Shown: positions 7,386-16,786, counted from the first letter of the stretch. The stretch is 36,814 nt of DNA from Cyanothece sp. SIO2G6 (GCA_010672345.1 JAAHGY010000009.1:1-36814), one strand, 5' to 3'. Numbers and translations are program-made. Notes: generated by a model from the letters alone, not told the origin.

Positions 7386-8204
7386 ATGGTATTGAAAAAA
7401 ACGTTGCTAATTGGGAGTGTTGTTGCCCTTACAATCCCTGTAATGAGTTCAAAAGAAGCAACTGCCGCAACATTGACCCTTGATTGGGATCAAGTCGCTA
7501 ATGATCCAGGCTGGTCTAGTGGCAGCTTGGCTGGGGGTAGCTTTGGTGTAGGCGGTGGCTTTGTGGATGTTTCGTTTGAACAGGGAAGTGGGGTTAGTTT
7601 TGTCGGTTTCGGCAACGGGGTGAGAACCCCTGACATTAACTCAGTGCTGAATGGTACCGATCCCGATAGCGATCGCTCTCTCCATTTGCAAATTAATGCC
7701 GAACAAGTTGGGTTAGGGGCAGGCGATTACGCTGTCACCATGAATACTCAATTTAGTGGATATTCGCAACCCATAACTGATGTGTCATTTTGGCTATATG
7801 ACATCGATATCCAGGGTAATTCATGGCAAGATCGCATAATCTTGAGAGGATTCCAGGGTTCAAATATAGTGAGTCCGTCTTTTAACTTCCTATATCCAGG
7901 TACAAACACCGTTGAGGTTATTGATGCCTTTACTTTGGATGGGGTTCGTTCCGTTGGAAATGATGATGATCAGAGCAATGTCTTGGTGGCTTTCAACGAT
8001 CCGATCGATCGCTTTGAGCTGATCTTCACAGACGGGGATGACATCGGCACTATTAACCCGGCCAGTCACGGCATTGGGATTGGCGATATTTCCTTTACTG
8101 AAACCGAGGACTTAAAGTCTGTCCCCGAACCTGCCAGTTTACTGGGCTTGATGGCTGTAGGCTTAATGGCAATGATGGGCTACCGCAATCACTTAAAACC
8201 GTAA
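7386..8204 (+). CDS. PEP-CTERM sorting domain protein
   Basis: A 272-residue exported protein. The start at 7386 gives MVLKKTLLIGSVVALTIPV, a normal signal peptide ending near ATAA; the frame is open a little further upstream without merit. The C-terminus has the full sorting signal: VPEPASLLGLMAVGLMAMMGY followed by basic NHLKP, recognised by the exosortase/EpsH system in bacteria with extracellular matrix. The body (about residues 30-245) is rich in Gly, Ser and Asp with beta-strand character and no family I recognise. In such systems the tail is cleaved and the protein ends up on the surface or in the matrix. No exosortase is present in this window. Element B copy 2 begins 29 bases after the stop codon. 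Confidence 0.85.
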   Translation: MVLKKTLLIGSVVALTIPVMSSKEATAATLTLDWDQVANDPGWSSGSLAGGSFGVGGGFVDVSFEQGSGVSFVGFGNGVRTPDINSVLNGTDPDSDRSLHLQINAEQVGLGAGDYAVTMNTQFSGYSQPITDVSFWLYDIDIQGNSWQDRIILRGFQGSNIVSPSFNFLYPGTNTVEVIDAFTLDGVRSVGNDDDQSNVLVAFNDPIDRFELIFTDGDDIGTINPASHGIGIGDISFTETEDLKSVPEPASLLGLMAVGLMAMMGYRNHLKP

Positions 8205-8483
8205 ACGATAAATTCAAACATAAAGGCGACACGGGAGCATCTCACTTTTGCAATTTTATGGTTGATAGCCCTCTCCCTAAATCCCTCTCCCAAAACGGGA
8301 GAGGGACTTCAATCTGGCCCCCCTTCTCCCGTTCTGGGAGAAGGGGCTGGGGGATGAGGGCTGCTAGGGTTTTTACAAAAGTGAGATGCTCCCGGCGACA
8401 CATACAATGTGCCGCCTTGACACTTTTCTGGGGGTCTGGTGTTATTGGGTTAGCGATCGCTTCCTCCTTACTCCATATCTGCT
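8205..8483. other. Convergent intergenic region holding element B
   Basis: The gap between the PEP-CTERM gene and the end of the RTX gene is filled mostly by the mobile element at 8233-8393 with its duplications. A short reading frame at 8258-8497 runs through the element and is not a credible gene. Confidence 0.6.
8233..8393. mobile_element. Miniature inverted-repeat element B, copy 2
   Basis: A 161-bp copy of the element at 2737-2898 in the opposite orientation. Ends are GGGAGCATCTCACTTTTG and its reverse complement; a perfect 8-bp direct repeat GGCGACAC (8225-8232 and 8394-8401) flanks it. The duplications differ in sequence between the two copies but have the same length, as expected of independent transposition events. 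Confidence 0.92.
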
Positions 8484-11400
8484 TTAGCCCAAAATAAAGT
8501 TTTGAGCTGTGAGCGTGTCCGCTTGGACACCGTTGAGAATCGCCAGGGTAGTAAATTCCGTCCCTGCCTCTGCTCCATCCGTGTCAACCCGAATTTCGGT
8601 TGCGCCGTCACTTTGGACCCAATCAACATAGGTCACAAGCTGAGCAAAGCCGTTGTCCGCCGTATAGATCCCACTGTTGAAAATACCCGTCAAGTCGAGT
8701 GCATCCTCGGCGGTCGAGAACCCGTTCACCGTATCAATCCCTTCATCAAGGCTGTTGAAGCGAATAATATCGTTGCCTTTGCCTGCCTTAATTTTGTCGT
8801 TGCCTTGCCCCCCAACGAGGATGTCGTTACCTGGACCTCCAATCAAATTGTCATTGCCTCGACCACCTAACAACTCGTCATTATTTCTACCACCAATGAG
8901 GCGATCGCGACCATCACCGCCCACGAGCAAGTCAGCACCGCCGCCCCCCTTCAGTACATCATTACCCGCCTCACCGTAGAGTTTGTCCTTGCCATTGCTA
9001 CCTCCCTGTTTGCCTGCAATCAGTAAATCATTGCCCTTGCCGCCTCTGAGGACATCACTCCCTGGCGTTCCCCGCATCACATCCCGTTGATTCGTGCCTT
9101 TGCGACGGATGCCTCTTCTGCCATTGTCACCTTTCCGATCGTTGCCATCAGGCCTAAAAGTATCGGGGACCGCTAGAATCCCTGTTTGCCAGGTTGTACT
9201 TGCGGCGGCAGATAGCCCATTGCCAGCTTCATCAGTGATATCGCTGACTTGAACCGTCAACTCATAGCGTCCCCCCGCTGCTGTCAGCGGGTCCAACCCC
9301 GATAAGGTCCAGGAAATCGCATTGCTAGAGGTTAAAGTTGCATCCAATAGAGACACCACAGTACCATCACGGGTTAGCAATATATCCCCCAAGTCAACAT
9401 TGCGGACGGCTTCACTAAATTGAAACTGAATTTCAGTTACAGGGGTATCCCGCAAATCAGGGATTATGGGAGCGATCGCCACAGTCGGTGCAATTTCATC
9501 AACTGGAGCATCGGGTTGTGGCTGTGATTGTGGCTGGGGTTGTGGCTGGGACTGGGGTTGCGGCTGGGGTTGGGGAACGGGTGCCACATCATCATTGGTA
9601 ATGGTTGCAATCCCTTGAGCTTGGGTGATAGTGGCCTGGGATGGGTTGGATAAAAGCACACTAAACTGCTCATCCAGTTCAACGTCCCCATCTCCATTGA
9701 CGGTCACATTAATGGTTTTACGGGTTTGCCCTGCTGCGAAGGTCAGGGTACCACTGGCTCCCACATAGTCGCCCGTTAGGGTTGTAGCCGAACTATCTTC
9801 AGTAGCGTAATCGACGGTGACTGCTTTGTCATAGCTTTCCGACAAGGTAATGGTAAAGCTGGCAGTGGTCGGACCACTATTGCCCTCGATTACTGATACG
9901 TTATCAATCGATAGGGTGGGCAAAGGTGTAGTGGCAAAACTCCAAACTGTTGAGTCCGTAAAGCCTGCGTAGTCGTTACTGGCTAGGTCGGCGATCGCCC
10001 CAGCATCTACCGTCAGGTAATAGCGCTCACCTCGTTCCAAGTCGCTGGTCGGATTAATAAATACTATGTCATTCGTGACACGCTCAGTACCAAGGGTAAC
10101 AAGGCTAGAGTTGGTCACATCTAGGGCTTCTACTAACACACCATCGGCAGTATAGAGACTAATATTACCCGTTTTGAGTTGTACGGTCTCGTCAAACACA
10201 ACACCAAGAAGGGCATTCTGCAACACAATGGCGTTGTTTCTGGGAATAAAAGTGATAACACTCGGTGCAGTCGTATCTGGGAAATCATTCTCAGTCACAT
10301 TGACTGAGATAGAATCAATCGTGAGCGCACCAGTATAAAAGCTATCGCCACTGGTGATGGCATGACTAATGGTGCTGCTATGGGGATTGCTTTCCTCATC
10401 CGTGTCATCAACAGCTTGCACATAGATGGTTTGAGCGGTCGTGTCTATGAGGCTGATACTGGCAGTGGTGCCATAGGTGGTCCCGTCCACACTGATGACT
10501 GTTTGACTGTCACTGACCGTTAAATCAATGGTGACAATGTCAGTGGGAACAGTATCGAGAGCAATGCGGTAGAAGTCTATTGCCCCACTTTCGCCGACAG
10601 TCGTGTTGCCGTTTGTCTCCGTGATCGTGACTCCAGCATTCTGGGTGGTAAAAGCCCAAGTGCTATTGCCAGTGATCCCGCCAAAGGCATTGCTTGAGGG
10701 AGATGTGTCCTCCAGTGTACCTGCATCAATCTCAACGTAGTAGCTCGTACCAGGGTTAAGATTGCTCGTTGGATCGATAGTGACAGTGGCCCCAGAAATA
10801 GTAACCGCACTATCAGTAATGGGAATGGTAGCAAATTCTACATTATTGCTATCTTTGATGATGACATTACCGGATGTGCCTTTTACTACATTTTCATCCA
10901 AGGTCATGACTAAATTGGATTCTACGGCGATCGCCGTTCCATTGTTGGCCGGACTCAACGTGGCAATCGCGGGAGCTGTCTGATCAACCGTCTCGAAATT
11001 CCAAGTTGAATTAGCTGATATTCCGGCAAACGGATTGCCAGCTAAATCCATGAAGGCCGTGGTGGGTATTTCCACATAATAGACGGTATCATCAGCCAAA
11101 TCTGTGGGTGGATTAATCGTGGCAACGGTCCCCCCGCCAGTCAGTGCAACTGTAGCTACATCGATTGTCGCAGCTATGGCATTGTCAGACAACGCTTTAA
11201 TCAGAATATTGCCACTGCCCAGCTGAATCGCTTCACTGAACGTGAGAGTCAAATCAGCATTGACAGCAACTTCTGTGGCATTATCGGCAGGGCCATAGGT
11301 CATGACAGTGGGAGCCGTGCTGTCTGCTGTGGTAAAGCGCCATGCAGTGTTACCAGAGAGCCCAGCAAACGGGTTGTTGGCTAAATCGGTAAAGGCTGTA

Positions 11401-13289
11401 TTGGGAATTTCAACATAGTACTCAGTGGTTTCGGCGAAATCGCTGGGTGGATCAATCGTAACGGTAGAGCCATTGATGGTAACGTTGCCTACCGGGATGC
11501 TTGCTACCTCTGTGTCACCATTCACGGTCTTGATTAAGATATTCCCAGTTCCAGCTTTAACTGTCTCGCTGAAGGTGAGACTCAAGGGTGCATCGCCTGC
11601 AACTGGAGTGGTATTGTCCACAGGGCTTCTAGCTGTTAGAGTTGGATTGGTCTGGTCAATGGTGGTAAAGTTCCATGCCATCGAGCCAGATAGGCCAGCA
11701 AATAGATTATCGGACAAGTCGGTAATCGCCCCAGCGGCAATTTCAATCGAGTAGGATGTGGCATCGTCTAAGTCAGCAGTGGGGTTGATGGTGACAGTGG
11801 AACCGCTAAACGTTACCTGGCTGCTGTCGGTGACTGCAATGATGATGGGTGTGGTGCCACCGGAAATGATAATATTGCCGTTGCCAGCCTTGATCGCTTC
11901 ATTAAAGGTGAGAGTCAAATCGGCAGATGGCAGAACATCGGTCGCGTCATCATTGGGGGTGAGGGGATTTGATGCGGTGAGTAATGGATCTGTGGTGTCT
12001 GGGGCATTTTCGGTTCTAAAACTCCAGGAGATGGTGTCACCAATGCCCACATAGTTGTTGCCTGCGATGTCCTGGATGGCTCCATCGGTAATTTGGATGT
12101 AATAATCCGTTGCGTAGGATAAGGGATTGGTGGGGTTAATGGTCACAATGTTGTTATTCACTGTGACTTGGGCCGTGGTAACGTCGATCGCTTCAACCAT
12201 GGACCCGCCACTTTCATAAATGGTGATGGTACCTGTGGCCGTTTTGACATCTTCCGTGAAGGTGAGGGTGAGGTTGTCATTGCGACCCGCGTTGGTGGCA
12301 TCGTCGGTGGGACTGAGGGTGGGATTAGCAGGCGCGACTGTATCGGATGGCGCGGCGGTTGCAAAGTTCCAGGTTGTGTTGTCATCAATTCCGGTATAGT
12401 TATTGCCGGACAGATCTCTAAAGGCTCCACTAGCGATTTGAACGTAGTAAGCCCCGCCTTTGGGAAGGTCATTAGTCAAATCAATGGTGACGGTAGCCCC
12501 GCTGACACCGACTTGGTTGCTGGTGACATCAATGGTGTCTACTGTAGTCCCGCTACTATCTTTGATATAGATATTGCCTGTGCCTTTTGCGACAGGCTCA
12601 TTAAAGCCAATGACGAGGGCTTCCCCTGCTGCCACCTCTGTTGCTCCATCAACTGGGGTCAATGAGATGGCGGTGGGGGCGGTGGTATCGGCTCCCCCTG
12701 TGATCGTGAATGTACCCGTAAAGGTTTGGAGGGCGGTGTTATCGCCTGTCCAGTTGGCGCTGTTGTTGAGGGCGAGCAAGAGGGTGGCGCGATCGCCTGA
12801 GAGCGGACCATTGTATTTGGCATTATCCACCTCATCAATCGATACAGCACTGATCCCATTGGTCAGACCTTGGGGACGAGCTGATGTATTCGGAGACACA
12901 GTCACACCATCCCAATAAGGATTAATCCCGTCTTGATTATCGTTATTAATTGCAGCAATAAATGTTGGAGCAACATCAGTATCCTGGTAAGCCAGGATTT
13001 GATCGCCCCCTGTGGACAAATCAAAGAGACTGGTATTAATGCTGCCGACCGATGCGGTTGATCCTGCAACCGTGATGACAGTACCTGCCGCAACCACTCC
13101 AGTGGCAACCCAGGTGATAGAACCCTCTCCAGTTGCATTGGAAAAGCCGGAATTGTCACTGAGCCAACCCCGATCAGTGAAGTGAATCTCTTCGTTAGCT
13201 GCAATCTCGACAAGGGTAACGAACGCAAAACGGTTGGGTTCATCAGCGTTGTATTCGACAAACCCGATATCTCCTGGGTTAAGGCTCAT
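8484..13289 (-). CDS. Giant Ig-like / Calx-beta / RTX calcium-binding protein
   Basis: A 1601-residue extracellular protein. Residues 1-200 form a domain starting MSLNPGDIGFVEYNADEPN, seen at the head of other cyanobacterial RTX proteins. From about 200 to 1120 come seven Big_5-type Ig-like domains of 105-115 residues, each opening with a D-x-T-x-P sentence (for example SPVDNTTPVAGDAPLSLTF) and closing with a G-x-x-x-W-x-F strand; a different module lies at about 880-985. A Calx-beta domain (about 1120-1235) is followed by a Pro-Gln linker (about 1237-1263), one more divergent Ig-like domain, and RTX nonapeptides such as GGRGNDNLIGGPGND at about 1405-1515. The C-terminus (about 1530-1601) matches type I secretion targets. 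There is no signal peptide, which agrees with type I secretion. AAGGAG precedes the ATG. Probably an adhesin or matrix protein; the transporter genes are not in the window. Confidence 0.9.
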   Translation of the reverse strand: MSLNPGDIGFVEYNADEPNRFAFVTLVEIAANEEIHFTDRGWLSDNSGFSNATGEGSITWVATGVVAAGTVITVAGSTASVGSINTSLFDLSTGGDQILAYQDTDVAPTFIAAINNDNQDGINPYWDGVTVSPNTSARPQGLTNGISAVSIDEVDNAKYNGPLSGDRATLLLALNNSANWTGDNTALQTFTGTFTITGGADTTAPTAISLTPVDGATEVAAGEALVIGFNEPVAKGTGNIYIKDSSGTTVDTIDVTSNQVGVSGATVTIDLTNDLPKGGAYYVQIASGAFRDLSGNNYTGIDDNTTWNFATAAPSDTVAPANPTLSPTDDATNAGRNDNLTLTFTEDVKTATGTITIYESGGSMVEAIDVTTAQVTVNNNIVTINPTNPLSYATDYYIQITDGAIQDIAGNNYVGIGDTISWSFRTENAPDTTDPLLTASNPLTPNDDATDVLPSADLTLTFNEAIKAGNGNIIISGGTTPIIIAVTDSSQVTFSGSTVTINPTADLDDATSYSIEIAAGAITDLSDNLFAGLSGSMAWNFTTIDQTNPTLTARSPVDNTTPVAGDAPLSLTFSETVKAGTGNILIKTVNGDTEVASIPVGNVTINGSTVTIDPPSDFAETTEYYVEIPNTAFTDLANNPFAGLSGNTAWRFTTADSTAPTVMTYGPADNATEVAVNADLTLTFSEAIQLGSGNILIKALSDNAIAATIDVATVALTGGGTVATINPPTDLADDTVYYVEIPTTAFMDLAGNPFAGISANSTWNFETVDQTAPAIATLSPANNGTAIAVESNLVMTLDENVVKGTSGNVIIKDSNNVEFATIPITDSAVTISGATVTIDPTSNLNPGTSYYVEIDAGTLEDTSPSSNAFGGITGNSTWAFTTQNAGVTITETNGNTTVGESGAIDFYRIALDTVPTDIVTIDLTVSDSQTVISVDGTTYGTTASISLIDTTAQTIYVQAVDDTDEESNPHSSTISHAITSGDSFYTGALTIDSISVNVTENDFPDTTAPSVITFIPRNNAIVLQNALLGVVFDETVQLKTGNISLYTADGVLVEALDVTNSSLVTLGTERVTNDIVFINPTSDLERGERYYLTVDAGAIADLASNDYAGFTDSTVWSFATTPLPTLSIDNVSVIEGNSGPTTASFTITLSESYDKAVTVDYATEDSSATTLTGDYVGASGTLTFAAGQTRKTINVTVNGDGDVELDEQFSVLLSNPSQATITQAQGIATITNDDVAPVPQPQPQPQSQPQPQPQSQPQPDAPVDEIAPTVAIAPIIPDLRDTPVTEIQFQFSEAVRNVDLGDILLTRDGTVVSLLDATLTSSNAISWTLSGLDPLTAAGGRYELTVQVSDITDEAGNGLSAAASTTWQTGILAVPDTFRPDGNDRKGDNGRRGIRRKGTNQRDVMRGTPGSDVLRGGKGNDLLIAGKQGGSNGKDKLYGEAGNDVLKGGGGADLLVGGDGRDRLIGGRNNDELLGGRGNDNLIGGPGNDILVGGQGNDKIKAGKGNDIIRFNSLDEGIDTVNGFSTAEDALDLTGIFNSGIYTADNGFAQLVTYVDWVQSDGATEIRVDTDGAEAGTEFTTLAILNGVQADTLTAQNFILG

Positions 13290-13866
13290 GAAATTCTCCT
13301 TTGGTGATAGATGCGATGCACTCTGCTAGCGCTAGTGGTAATCAGCAGAAAGTTGTGAATTGTGCCATCGCCCTATTCCCCTGTTTCAGGCTCCCAGTAT
13401 GTGAAATAACTATGAAGGCTGGGCAGGTGGGCGACGCTGACCTCAGATTTAATGTTCCCGGTGGGATTTCAGAACAAACAAGTGTTATTACGCAATCTCT
13501 AGAAAAGTGGAGAATCACTGATTATTAATTAACTAAGTATTGCCCCAGTCTGTTGCAATAGCGGATTCAAGGCTTGTGGACCTCTGGTTTGAAGGGTGCA
13601 ATGATCTTAACTTTGCCCCCGTGATCCTGAATAGCAAGATAAAGTAAATCGTATGTACTGCCATGTATATAAACTTATGTAATATTACGGGTATCATGTA
13701 TAAAAACTATCGCTTGTTTTGCTAATTCTGGCTTTTACAGAGAGATATAATCTGTAGATATAGCCGTAGACACTTAAGTTAAGATAGAGACGTTTGTGTG
13801 GAAACGCGGAAACGCGAAGCGTCCCCACAAAAATGTCCTAACCGATGTGGCTGTCGCTATAAAAGG

Positions 13867-13899
13867 AAAAGAGCAATCGATCAAACTGATTACTCTTTT
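13867..13899. terminator. Possible hairpin terminator
   Basis: AAAAGAGCAATC (13867-13878) pairs with GATTACTCTTTT (13888-13899) with one mismatch and a 9-base loop. Read on either strand it ends in a short T-rich arm, so it could be a weak bidirectional terminator, though no gene ends nearby. Confidence 0.35.
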
Positions 13900-13953
13900 C
13901 TCGGTCTCAGTATTTTATTTTGGGGTTGTGTTTTAAGGTGAAACAAAGATAAC

Positions 13954-13984
13954 GGTCGTGTGGGGGCGAAGCGCCCACACGACC
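13954..13984. repeat. GC-rich hairpin
   Basis: GGTCGTGTGGG (13954-13964) and CCCACACGACC (13974-13984) are exact complements with GCG/CGC pairing in the centre. No T-run follows. It resembles the small intergenic palindromes common in cyanobacteria rather than a terminator. Confidence 0.6.
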
Positions 13985-14212
13985 CGCCTAAAGTTGATAC
14001 CCTTATTTTTGGCAAATTCGATTTGGTCGCAAATGTCTTAAATAAAAATGACGTTGGTTTTAAATAAGCAAAATCAGCTCATACCATTGCAGAAGTGTTT
14101 CCCTATCGGAGCCTAATCCAAAAGGGTAAAGGCTGATTAGTCCCAATATTTGCCCGTGTTGTGCTTTATGTCATCCCCCCGATCGCGTGCGGATCGATGA
14201 CAAGGAGAAAAT

Positions 14213-16084
14213 ATGAATACTGTAACGAAATGGGTGATTGGAGCTGCGATCGCGCTCTTAGCGTTGGTGGCGATCGCTCCCTTCGCTGTCAATGCCTGGA
14301 TTGATTCCAAAATTAAAGTTCCCCCCGTTGAACCCGTAGAAGTCGTCTGGGTCGATCAAAACTGGACCCCAGAAGAATGGCAATGGTGGTATCACGCTCC
14401 CCAAGGTTCCGCCTTTGAAGCGGTCATTCCCTACGATTGGTTCGTTGCTCTGGAACAACCCAAACTTGCTCCCTTGTTGCAGGCAGTCCCCCCATTGATT
14501 GATCCTACCTTTATGGCCGGGTTTGGGTTTTTCCCTGATAGTAAACGGCCTGATAACCCCGACGCGCTTCCCGTGGGCTTTGCCAAATCAGAAAACTTTT
14601 GGAACCCCGCCGATAACAAAACTAATGATGTCATTGGTTTTACTTGCGCCGCCTGCCACACTGGGCAGATCAATTTTCAGGGCAAGGGTATCCGTACCGA
14701 AGGCGGTCCTGCTGTCACTGATGTGAACAAGTTCAAAACCGCCACGGGGTTAGCCTTATTCCTCACCCAGATTGATCCCTTCCGATTTAACCGCTTTGCC
14801 CAAAATGTTTTGGGGGATAACGCCACCCCAGACGCTAAAGTGGCCCTCAAAGCAGAGTTAAAAACCTTGGTGGATGGGGCCAAAGAACAGCAAGCATTGA
14901 CCAAAGAGTTCTATCCCCCTGAAGGATTTTCTCGTTTGGATGCACTCGATCGCATTAATAACTTTGTCTTTGGTGCCCAAGTGGATCTAGACAACTATCG
15001 TGTTGCTGACGCGCCTGTGAGCTACCCCCATATCTGGTCTTCGCCCTGGTTCGATTGGGTTCAATACAACGGCTCGGTGATGCAGCCTATGACCCGAAAT
15101 GCTGGGGAAGCGATGGGCGTATTTTCCCGCGTCCAACTTGATCCCAATGCCCCAGAAGAAGAACGCTATCGCTCCAATGTGGATGTGGTTAATCTATACA
15201 AGATCGAGAATCTGATCGCCAAGGACAGCATTTTCACTGGGCTAGCCGCTCCCCATTGGCCGGAGGAAATTCTGGGGACCATTGATCCAGACAAAGCGGC
15301 CCAGGGGAAAGAACTCTATCAAAAGAACTGTCAGCAATGTCACCTGCCGCCGATGGATTCCGCACAGTTCATGGCGGATGAAAATTGGACGACGTTGGCC
15401 TACATGGACCCAAACTATCTGCCCACCCTGGAAAAAATGAACCCTGACTACTACCAGGCGTTGGCGGAGCAGAATCCCCGGTACCTCAAAGTGGCGATGA
15501 AAAATCTCTATGACATCGGCACTGACCCGACCACGGCGAAAAATTGGTATGAAAGCACCATCAATATGAAAACTCTGATGGATCAACCCCCCAGTGAACA
15601 AGGCCCAGAATACTTTGATGAACACGGCATTGTTCGGGCGGGTCAAGCGCTGCCTTTCGTCGTAAAACAAACGGCCAACAAACGTTACGAGGACTTGGGC
15701 ATTCCCCCGGAACAGTGGGATAAATATGATGGCGGGCGACCCAATCTGGCGCGAACACCCCTGGCCTATAAAGCTCGTCCGCTCAATGGCATTTGGGCCA
15801 CCCCACCGTTTTTGCACAATGGCTCCGTGCCCAGCTTGTATGAAATGTTAGTGCCAGCGGCAGAACGGACCAAGACTTTCTATGTTGGCTCCAAAGAATT
15901 TGACCCCACAGTGGTGGGCTATGACACCAGCGAACTGCCTGGCGGCTCACTGGTTGATACGTCGCTTCCGGGCAATTTCAACACGGGTCACTCGTTTGAA
16001 GCGGGCATTGGGCCGGGAATCATTGGGCCGGAACTGTCGGAAGAGGAACGGTGGGCGCTAGTGGAATATCTGAAAACCCTTTAG
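14213..16084 (+). CDS. Di-haem cytochrome c, RoxA-like (rubber oxygenase / MauG-related family)
   Basis: A 623-residue c-type cytochrome with two haem attachment sites, C145-A-A-C-H149 and C373-Q-Q-C-H377. A single N-terminal hydrophobic segment (residues 8-27) anchors it to the membrane or serves as an export signal, so it works in the periplasm or thylakoid lumen. The C-terminal third, including YKARPLNGIWATPPFLHNGS, then KTFYVGSKEFDP and DTSLPGNFNTGHS, is the block shared by the RoxA/RoxB-type dioxygenases that cleave polyisoprene and by their uncharacterised relatives. The size and haem spacing (about 228 residues) also fit that group better than classical di-haem peroxidases, which are about 350 residues. 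AAGGAGAAAAT precedes the ATG and an intrinsic terminator follows. Rubber cleavage in a cyanobacterium is not implied; oxidation of an isoprenoid or other hydrophobic substrate is a reasonable inference. Confidence 0.85.
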   Translation: MNTVTKWVIGAAIALLALVAIAPFAVNAWIDSKIKVPPVEPVEVVWVDQNWTPEEWQWWYHAPQGSAFEAVIPYDWFVALEQPKLAPLLQAVPPLIDPTFMAGFGFFPDSKRPDNPDALPVGFAKSENFWNPADNKTNDVIGFTCAACHTGQINFQGKGIRTEGGPAVTDVNKFKTATGLALFLTQIDPFRFNRFAQNVLGDNATPDAKVALKAELKTLVDGAKEQQALTKEFYPPEGFSRLDALDRINNFVFGAQVDLDNYRVADAPVSYPHIWSSPWFDWVQYNGSVMQPMTRNAGEAMGVFSRVQLDPNAPEEERYRSNVDVVNLYKIENLIAKDSIFTGLAAPHWPEEILGTIDPDKAAQGKELYQKNCQQCHLPPMDSAQFMADENWTTLAYMDPNYLPTLEKMNPDYYQALAEQNPRYLKVAMKNLYDIGTDPTTAKNWYESTINMKTLMDQPPSEQGPEYFDEHGIVRAGQALPFVVKQTANKRYEDLGIPPEQWDKYDGGRPNLARTPLAYKARPLNGIWATPPFLHNGSVPSLYEMLVPAAERTKTFYVGSKEFDPTVVGYDTSELPGGSLVDTSLPGNFNTGHSFEAGIGPGIIGPELSEEERWALVEYLKTL

Positions 16085-16387
16085 GACAGAGCTTTCCAGC
16101 CACTGCGTCAGACTCTCCTCTATGTCTGTGGTTGTGTGAGCAGAACCATTAACTCTCCTATCCCTGTTGGGGTAGGAGAGTTTTTCTTTACCCAGTAATA
16201 TGGCTAGTATATTTTGCTGTAAATATAGTCTAGATAGTCACTTCGGTCAACTGATCAATCGTGTCGCTGTAATGTCTGGCGATCGCTATATCACTACCAA
16301 CATAAATCTTGTGGACTGGTGCTCTGTGTCCCCCGGCCAGCATACCCAGTCGCTATGGTGGAATGACTCAACACAGTGATTTATGTG
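16085..16387. other. Intergenic region after the cytochrome gene
   Basis: Holds the terminator of the cytochrome gene at 16151-16190. From 16191 to 16387 nothing beyond a HIP1 site at about 16279 is seen; the frame at 16309-16578 is the shadow of the coiled-coil gene on the other strand. Confidence 0.5.
16151..16188 (+). terminator. Intrinsic terminator of the cytochrome gene
   Basis: AACTCTCCTATCCC (16151-16164) pairs with GGGGTAGGAGAGTT (16169-16182), with one T-G wobble, across a 4-base loop, and is followed by TTTCTTT. It is 67 bases after the stop codon. This is the clearest Rho-independent terminator in the window. Confidence 0.88.
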
Positions 16388-16786
16388 CTACTGAATACGC
16401 TGGGAGAGCAACTGCTCTTCTAATGCCGCAATGCGATTGTAGGCGGCTGTCAGTTGTGCAGTCAGCCGCTGAGTTTGCAGTTCCGGAGAGAGGCTATCTG
16501 TTCGTCGATTATCTGATTCCAAATAATGAGACTCAACGAGAACATCCTTATGTTCCAAAACGCGATTGGCCCCCATAACTGGGTGGTCATTGAGGATATG
16601 AAAGGATTCAGAGGATTCTAAATTGTTAACAGCAGTACTGCTATCAATACTACTATCAATACTGCTATCAATATGCTCAAGGGCTTGAGCCATATTTTCA
16701 ATTGTCTGGTTCATTTGGTTGACCATTCCATACAGTGCGTCAACCTTTGTATTGAGTTCAGCTACTTGCTCAAGAATTAAATCCAT
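16388..16786 (-). CDS. Small coiled-coil protein, unknown function
   Basis: A 132-residue protein with no recognised domain. Residues 1-40 (LILEQVAELNTKVDALYGMV...) and residues 105-130 (LTAQLTAAYNRIAALEEQLL) have heptad patterns expected of coiled coils. Between them is SSIDSSIDSS, encoded by a short ATCAATACT-type repeat. AAGGCG lies just before the ATG on the minus strand, and composition resembles neighbouring genes, which is why I keep it. There is no signal peptide or membrane segment. It may be an oligomerising accessory protein; no operon partner is evident, and no homologue is recognised. Confidence 0.55.
   Translation of the reverse strand: MDLILEQVAELNTKVDALYGMVNQMNQTIENMAQALEHIDSSIDSSIDSSTAVNNLESSESFHILNDHPVMGANRVLEHKDVLVESHYLESDNRRTDSLSPELQTQRLTAQLTAAYNRIAALEEQLLSQRIQ

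Larger units (their letters stand above)
13290..14212. other. Long intergenic region with three hairpins
   Basis: A 923-bp divergent gap between the RTX gene and the cytochrome gene with no credible coding sequence; the frame at 13301-13528 lacks a ribosome binding site and protein-like composition. It contains hairpins at 13867-13899 and 13954-13984, a weaker one near 13792-13828 (GTGTGG and CCCCAC arms), and an AT-rich stretch around 13660-13780. Promoters of both large flanking genes must lie here but I could not pin them down. Confidence 0.55.

Noticed and set aside
13301-13528. 75-codon frame between the RTX and cytochrome genes
   Set aside because: No ribosome binding site and no protein-like composition or family motif.
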